DNA of 64,000 bases from Henricia sp. BOLD:AAB3569. Taxonomy: Eukaryota; Echinodermata; Asteroidea; Spinulosida; Echinasteridae. Location: NCBI GenBank assembly GCA_037783545.1, contig JBBELK010000216.1, positions 496,001 to 560,000 on the forward strand, given 5' to 3'. Shown in pieces: positions 42,201 through 51,200 of this stretch. Under the pieces are notes generated by a model. It did no database searches, was not told the origin of the DNA, and saw nothing but the letters and a program-made list of their open reading frames with translations. The position numbers were made by a program, and so were the translations under genes. Each line of letters starts with the position of its first letter. The stretch's first letter is position 1.

Positions 42201-45200
42201 TGCATCAGCAGAAGTAGACGTTCCATGTCAAACTGTTGGTGGTGCCTATATTGTGAATTTGTACCCGATTTGCAGGAAAACGAATACCCTACAACCAAAA
42301 GGTGTGTAGTTGATGTTAAAACAATCAAGTTGTGATTTACCATCAACCAGAGGTCCTGTTGGGACATTATCGGGTGGCGGCGAGTCCCGGGATGCTTCCA
42401 TAGCTAACTGCATCTCATTGAGTTTAAGGAACTCCTCTGTGAAGGCGGAGACATCACGGTGGCCGGTGGGTGGGGCTTGATGGACTGAGGTGACCTGCTG
42501 TGGCATTATCATGGGCTGCAAATGGAGGAAATTTGTGATAAAAACTATCAATCAATTTACAGATTTTAAATCCTTTCAACATAAATACATGTGGGTCATT
42601 CTATAAATTTGGGGTCCAATTTTTCTGTCCCCTGTTACGTCTGACATCTTGCAAAATGTTGTAGTTTGTAAATTCAGGACATGTTCTTTAAATGCTCTCT
42701 ATTTCAAGGAGTGATTACATAAAGTACAATTCATAAAAATATGTTTTGAAGGCATTTTTAATGATACTTGTATGGCAAATGGAAGTATGTCAGGTGTAAC
42801 AGGGACAGGAAAATGTCACACGTTGGACCCCAAATTTATAGAATGACCCATGTATCTCATTCGTAAAACTGTATGAAATTCTTCAACAGTAATCTTTTCC
42901 GTTTTGCCACTTTGCGTATAACTTATTACACATGTTGCGTTCATTTAAAGTGCTGCAGGTCGGGTGATTTTTATTTGATCGTGGGCATTATGCACATTGC
43001 TGTAAGTGCACACATGCAGATAAACCTGCATCTAAACTATAAAGTATTTAAAACTAGCCGGGCCCTTATCATCCCACATGACATGTTTTCCACCAAACGG
43101 AATGTGTAAACTAAGGTATTTATAATAAACAAACTGGTGTACAATTTATTTACAAGTTTCTTGAGAACTGCAAACCTAAAGGATGAATTACCAACCTCCT
43201 CTCCAGTGAATTCACCCTCAGCAGGTTGAGGCAAAGGCTTAGCGACTCGGAGCACTACCGGGCCAGTCGGAGCCCCCTTCAAGGCTTGAACGGCCGTCTC
43301 CAGCGAGCAGTTATCCAAGTTACTATCATTGACAAAGACTAGTCGGTCACCAGGGACGAGTCGGCCGTCCAACTCGGCCACTCCGCCGGTCACGAGGCTG
43401 CGGATTACTATCACGGTCTTGGATGGGTTTAGAGGGTCCTACGATTAAAGGGATTAAACAGATTAAAAGGATTAAAGAAATTATTTTGACACAATTTTCT
43501 CAATACAAATGTGGATGCAGTGAAAAACAACTCGACTCCACCGGGATTCGAACCGCGGACCTTCTGCTTAAAGTGCAGACACCCTACCAATTGAAATATA
43601 AAGCCAACTGGTGGTTTCGAATCACGGTATTGCAGTTGTTCGTCACTAAAATAAAATTTCCAGATTCTACTATTAAAAAGTCTCTTACCTGATAATCCAG
43701 AATGCTAAATCCGAGTCCCCGATCTCCCTTAACGAGTTCCACTGTCTCAAGTTGGTCATTCCACAACGGAAGATTACTGAAGGAGTCCCTCGGCAACGTT
43801 GGGCCTCCATCGCCACGATTACTGGGCACGCTCAGAACTGCACCCGCTACACCGACCTCCGGGAATGGAACTGATGATTCTTGGAGACTGGCCTCATTTG
43901 TTACAAAGACGTCTTCTGCAACCATGACAATGGGGCTGTCTCGCTGAACGTTTTCAATGACTTGGGGTGGCGGTTCCGGTCGTTCGGGCTCGGGGAAGAC
44001 CGAGTGTGGATGGCGTGCGCAAACGATCCGTACGTGCACAGGAAGCTCTTTAAGAATTTTGACGACATCCACGTGATTCAAACCAAGCAATCTCTCCCCA
44101 TTAACCTATAGCACAAATTAAAAAAGTTTATTTTAAGCGAAAAATTATTATGTGAATATCTTACGCAACACTAACTTTTGTCACATGGATGTTTCTAGTG
44201 ATGAACTATTTCATTCACCTGTGACTTTAAATTTGATTTCTATGGTTGGAATTCATTTTGCATTAGTTGTTGCTAGGCAGGACAAGCTTTGTGGTCATTA
44301 CGTGTGTAATCATTACGTGTGTAATTTTGATGTGTGTAATTTTGACGTGTGTAATTTTGACGTGTGTAATTTTGACGCGTGTAATTTTGACGCGTGTCAC
44401 TTTGAGAAAAAGTGGTGTGGATAAAATTTGGAGTGAAACGAGGCAATGAAAATCACAGAATTAAAACAAAATGCTTTTAGCCCAAATTGATTTTGTGGTT
44501 TTTAGTGCGTCGTTTCAATCCAAATTCTCCTATACCGCTTTTTTTCTCAAAATAATGTGCGTTACATTTATACACAAAAAAAAGCTCAGGTTTACCTCCA
44601 GAAGTTCATCAGCACTCGTGAGTTGGCCATTTTGTCCAACAGGGCCATCAGGCAGGACAGAGCGGATGTAATGATGTGGTCGGACTTCCTCCCCAGACTC
44701 GTCAATATCCACCGTACCTTCAAGACTTATTCCCAGCCCGCCTCCTTCACGAAATTTGCTCAATTGAGCCACCTTGAAAGATGAAAAATAAGATGCCATA
44801 TTTGATACCCTGATTTAGCCAGGATTTTACACAAGATACCAATTTCATAAAGGTGTTTAAGCACAAAAATAGCTCAAGCACAAACAAAATCTTGCTTACT
44901 AGAGTGGGTTACCAGTAAAATCCTCATGCGATAGAAGTATGCGACTGGTATCAGGGACTATTTGCTTACCACAATCACTCACATGGAATTTTCAGCTGAT
45001 AACCTCATTTTTTTAAGCAAGGTTTTTCAAGCTTAAGTAATTTTCATGTTTACGCAGCTCCTTGAAATTGGCTTCAGAGGCCAATTTTCTAAAGATATTT
45101 AGCAGAAAATTGGTTTGCTTGATAAAAATGGGTTACTAGTCAAAATTGTATGTCAACTTGTGTTTTTAGCAAAAACAGCAGAAAACCGGTCAATTATAAT

Positions 45201-48200
45201 ACAAGATTTTGACTGTTAACCCTATTTTATAAAGCAAACAAATTTTGAAATTGGCCCCTGGTGTTCAAACTGACATGACACTTAAAAAAAAGTTGCTTAT
45301 TTACTGTACAATTACATTTAAATTGCGTCTAAAACGGTGAGGAAATAATGCTCAGATTTTTAGGGGAAGGACACCCTACAAAAGTGCATGCTTGGAAAAA
45401 ACGGACTTAAGCAGGGATTGAGACCGAATTTGCATATACTAGACCAAATGTGATTCGAACCAATGACACAGTTTACTCACCACAATTGTGACATTCATCC
45501 CTAGGATGTTCTGCCATAACGCAATAATGGAGGCCTCAGTCTCTGCGTCAAGGTCACCTTCTGTGAAACAAAATGACCGTATGACCATGAACAACATTCT
45601 GAAATCTTTGTAATAACCTTCAGGCTAAAATAGAGCGGCCATCTTTTCTTTTCCCCTATAAAACTCAATGTAACCAAATCGAGGCTTGCAGGGAAAATAA
45701 TATCAAGCATTTCATAATTTTATTTCTTTGGGAAAGTTACCGTAAGTATCACTTGGTATTTGTGATGCCACAGGTGCAGCAAACAACACCCCAGCAGGGG
45801 GTGGATACGCAGGCGGGGCTAGGGGCGGGGCTTCCTCCTCAGTATCAACATGTTGAGACTTGATGTTAGCTTCAATGGCTCGTGAAAGACCGACGTCGGG
45901 ATCTGTATCGGACATCAGAAGAAAAAAAAGTTTGTTTGGAAACTTAAAACACCATTCTGTTATAAGAATTTTCCAAAATCTGAATGCATGCGAAAGTTAC
46001 ATAGTCCATAAACTTTGACAAGAGATTAAAAGGATGAAAATAATACTAAGTGTAAAAAAAAAAAAAAAAAAATGGCATGAAATGTCTTCAGCAATGAGGA
46101 ATTATATCAATGTTTTATAAGATGAAATGAATGAATTTTCAACTTACGGTTCATGTTGCCATTTGTGATATCGAGACTACCTGGTGGGTGCCTTATGAGC
46201 TTGACATGAACTACACTGCCGGTATTCCTCAGTAAATCCACAGCTTCCAAATTGGTGAAACCTTCCAGGCTCTGCCCATCCACCTAAAGAAGGGGGGCAC
46301 AGACAAAGGATTCAAGCTACTAATAATGTGCTAAATACCTCACCCTCCAGCGGTCTTCTCCAAAACAAATGCATAGTTCCGAGTTTGCCCAGTTAACTCC
46401 GCCCCCTTGGATATTGTTGCTATGGATCACACGCTATCGTCAAAATGGCGACACACAACGCACAAAGCAATGGGACTTTCAACGGAAAGCACAGATTCAT
46501 TGGAGAAAACTCAAAGGTATTCATGTTTCAGGGTCAACAGTTATCTTAGAACACACTGAGTAAAGGGCCAGTAATACAGGGATGTCATATCATCATGAAA
46601 TACATGCTTTCGTAGTTCGTACCTTTGAACAACGAAACGACCAGCCTTGAAACAAAAAATTCACCGGGATCATCGCATACAACACTGTACAAATTGTATG
46701 GGGCCGGCAGAACATATCGCGTGATCATGTTGTTGTGAGACAGTGCACTTTGACCTATGTGGGTGACATCCGCTAGCTCTGTTGTGATTGGTCGGCGGGT
46801 TCGGTTGATTGACAGGTCGGAACTATGCATTCTCTCAACTTTTGAAAGTTACATTTTATGAGTAAAGCCATTTGCATGACGTTGTAAGAGAGACATTACC
46901 TCAATAATCTGGTCGTTGACCTGTACTTGGCCATTGTGATCAGCAGCACTTCCCTCCAAAATCTTCCTGATGAAAATTCCCGATACTTCGCCTGCAAGCA
47001 CAAACTTGTTTTGATTACTTTCTTCAGATTATTAGAACAAAATGTTTCAGAATCCATGCATAGTTTGTGTGTGTTAATGTTATTAATTTCTTACAGGTAG
47101 TACCATTTTGGACAGAAATAAATTCATGTGGTTTTTGTTATCAACACTTTGATAAACCATGCTCATACCTGTGACAGGATCCAGTACATATCCCGCGATC
47201 GTTATCCCCAAACCCTCTGCCCCTTTCTCCAAGACAACTTCAAAAATCCTCACGCCGTCCGTTTCATCCTGCAGAGAAACATGCATAAGGAAATTGATTC
47301 GTCTGAAATTTGTCTCATGTTTTAGGTTGAAAGAGCTCTCTTGTCCAACATAAAGAAATTGCCAAGTGGCCCTCCACATTTTCTGCAACTCCTGCCTTGC
47401 GCAAGAGAATCACTGGTTGACCTGAGGGCCAAGTATAAAAATGTCTGCCAAAATTGTTAAAACTAATGCTACATTCATAAAAAAAACATGCACCAACTGA
47501 AAATAATAGACAAAATACCAAATTGAATAAAGGATGTCTTTTTTCCTACAACTCAATACATTAATCAACAAAAACTGAAATTCTGTGGGATTATGTCCTA
47601 TAGAAGATATTGCTATTGTATTTCGCTGCACTCATAAGGCCCTATATGCAACTAAATTATCAAATAAGGTCAGGTTTTCAATACCTTCAATACCTTCACG
47701 TACCATATCAAACTGTGGCGCTGGCAGTTGTGACTGCACTTCCGTCGTCTGCTCTGCTTGTATCGCCGGTTCTAATTGGGCGTTTGCTGGGCCGTTAGCA
47801 GTCAACTCCTGGACAGGAAACACGGTCCTAGCGACTGTTAGACGGACATGGTTACCAGCCTGTCTGAGAACTGTGGCAACCTGATCAGAGGACATACCCT
47901 GCAGGGGCGTGTCTCCAATTTGGAGGATGATGTCACCGCTTTGTAGTCGGCCATCCTGCATTGGAAAAAAATAGTACTTGTAATTGTATTTTTAATAAAT
48001 TCCTCCTTTTTGTTTACCAATTTTTTAATTTTTTAATTTTTTAACAATTCATTGTCATTTCAGATAATTTACACAAGATTTTACCATCCCCTTTGAACAC
48101 TGTCTTTACCAAACCCAATTTAAGACTGATGCCCAAGTAGGAATCAACTCACCAAATCAGCTGTGCTGCCAGGTAGGGCTGGATCCGAATTAGTGGCTTT

Positions 48201-51200
48201 GGCTGTGGCTGTTGCTATGCTGTTTCTAAGCACTGTCATTGTCCGCCCATAGCAACGACATAGCAACAGCCATAGCCGCAGCCAAAGCCACTAATTCGGA
48301 TCCAGCCTAGGACAGTCTTGACCAAAATGCCAACATCCTAAACACAGACTATGCCAAACCCAACTTGAGACTGATGCCCAAGTAGGAATTATCTCACCCT
48401 ATCAGCTGTGCTGCCAGGAAGAACGGTCTTGACCATAATGCCATCATCCTTAACACCAACTATGCCAAACCTAATTTGAGACTGATGCCCAAGTAGGAAT
48501 TCACTCACCCGATCGGCTGTTCCACCAGGTAGAACAGTCTTAACCATAATGCCCACGTCTTGAACACCGACTATGCCAAACCCAAGTCCGGATCCGTCGT
48601 TGTACAGCTCTATCTGTTGAATTTCATGCAGGGGTTCATTGTTGACTTCAGGCAGCATTGGCTGTTTAACAAAAATCAAAGGCAGAGAAAACAAAAATAA
48701 AGTTCCAGAGGGCTTTACTATACAAACGAATGCTAGATAATAAACACAAAATTAAGAAGGACAATGTCACAATGTCAGAGTTTTTTTAACTTGTCCCATA
48801 AAGCCTAGTTTCCATATAATCGTAACGCGCATACGCAGGATGCAAACAACTGTAATGCAAACACTGACGGAAACAATCGGCAAAGCTAAACTTGGTTCAA
48901 CTTTGCCGACTGTCTGGGTTACTGTTTGCCTTGTTAGTTTGCGGTACTCTCTGCGTTTGTTGCGATGATATGGAAACCAGGCTTAAGTTGTGTGCATAGG
49001 ATCCCAGACAGTGGTTGGGTATAGTATTCGTTCCATTACCTGTTCTGAAGCAGAAGGCATCTCGTAATTTGCATTTTCTTCTGTCGCCTCTTTGTCGGCG
49101 TCAGCGGGTAGCTGGAACATTCCTCTTGCAACCACTAGTTCTACAACACCCTTGACTTTCTGTAGCATTTCAATGGCCTGATGAGAAACAAAAAACAAAC
49201 TGTTTTAATATTGCATGGAACATATTGCTATCATCAGGCCTCGACATTAACCAAGGCCACTGGGGAGGCCAATGGCCTCATGCCCTGCTGAGTTGGCCCC
49301 GATGCCCCTTCAAGGTATACACTTTCTGAGAACAATTTGGCCAGCATACGGTACCCTATCCTCTTAAATTTGTATGAGGCTTGTATATACACAAATGAAC
49401 AGTACACATTTGGACCCAAGTTGGCCATGGTGCCCTTCCAGTTGGCCTCAGGGCTCTTTGAAATTCGGACAAAATCAAGACCATAGTGACCTGCCTCTGA
49501 TTTTCACAATGTTGAGGCCTGAAGCAGCCCTAGGCTTTGTTCAATCATGCCATTGTGTATCAATTTGAACTTAAAAACAAATTCGCCATTATGGTATATT
49601 ATCTAAAATAATTTTTACAACAAATTCTAACCTGCTGATGCGAGACATTAACATCCAGAAGATGTCCATTGATGGCCAAAATTTGGTCGCTTTCCTGAAG
49701 TTCCCCGTTCCTGTCAACACAAACCACGGAAACTACAATCAGCATTTATTCAAGGGTGTTTTAGGTGTGTGTTGTCTCACGAAAGCTCTCAATTACATAG
49801 CTAAATGCAGAGTCACATGGATTACAGCCAAATTTAAAGTTAGTGACATGATGCAGACAACTTGGAAACTGCATGTAAATTACCTTCAACAACCAAGTTT
49901 TCAAGAAGCAGCACTTTTTAACCACTTCGCGATGCTAGGCATTTTCCAATTTATTCCCCTGGAGCGGGAGACTGCACTAGCAGTTTTGGTTATGCAGTAT
50001 ACATGTATGTCTCTGGGGCTGGAGACTTGATGACTAGTTTTTATTTTAAGTCGTAAATCAATCTTATTTTCCAAGTCCAGTCACGAGTCATTTTCTCCAG
50101 AGTCAAGTCACAGGTCAAAAACCAAAAACTGACTTGACCCCAAGCGAACAAGTTAAGAGACCAGCTCTGCCCTGGTCTAATTCATGGGCTAATTCTGTGT
50201 AACCGCCTCCAAGACACTCACACTTAGAACTGCATATGCAGTTCCTCGTTGAGAAGTGGTTAAGAAGCAATTGCAGAATACCCTACAACTAAGTAAAAAA
50301 TAACTTTACTGCTACTCCGTTCACTGGTTCTCCGAACACACTTCCCCTTAAACAAAATAAAATCTTTGGAAGCCACATAGTCTACCGAATGCTACTCTAG
50401 CCAAGAGTTGCTGGGTCTGCAATAGACCTTATGCGTAGCGGCCATGATAGAGGGCAGACACATTGTCACAGTTCATTATGCACGAGTAGGATCTATTGTC
50501 ACATCATTTAAATATGAAAATCTGTCCTCTATCATGGCCGCTACGCATAAGGTCTATTGTGCTTTTTTTTTATTTCTGTAAAATCTCTGAGTCAAAGAAA
50601 AACTGACTCACTTGTCGGCCACTCCATTAGGCTGCACCTGTTGTACAAAGATCCCCAATTCACCATGGTTCTCGCTCTTAAGTCCCACGACGCTGAACCC
50701 TAGACCACCCTTCTCTGGCTTCATTAACTTGATTGTTCGAACATCTCTGCCCATGGCCAACTCGGCTACTAAATCCATCAAAGAATCTGCTTCATCGATA
50801 ACGTCCTCCTCTGGGGGCGGAGCGAGAGGCGGGGCACTTTCCTCGGCTGTCGCCAATTCAACTTTATTAATTTCATCATCCAGGTCGATTTTGTTTTCGT
50901 AAGCAAAAGGATGTTCGGGCTCTGCATCAACTGGAGAATCTGGGTCTGCCTTTGGTTGCTCTTCGAGTACGAGTTCTCCCGATGGCATGAAATCGAACTC
51001 GCCGACTGGCTGTCCTGGAGGAATGGATTCGACGTGATCCCGGAGCTTACGCATAGAATCCTGAAGAGTCAATAACTGGGTGAAGAGGGGACTTTCCATC
51101 ATCGTAATCATGTCGCTGAGATCTTGGTCTAGATCCAAGTCTCCTTTTTGCTGGAGCTCATTCTGAATACTGTGCAGGAGCTCTACAGCGTGTTGGGTAT

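Noticed and set aside
43537-43605. tRNA-Lys-like gene on the minus strand
   Set aside because: A and B boxes and an anticodon-like TTT loop are present, but T-arm and acceptor stems do not pair; treated as a tRNA-derived SINE head.
49638-50030. 130-codon plus-strand ORF
   Set aside because: Its first third is antisense to MPDZ exon 3 and the rest is repeat-like intron sequence without homology.
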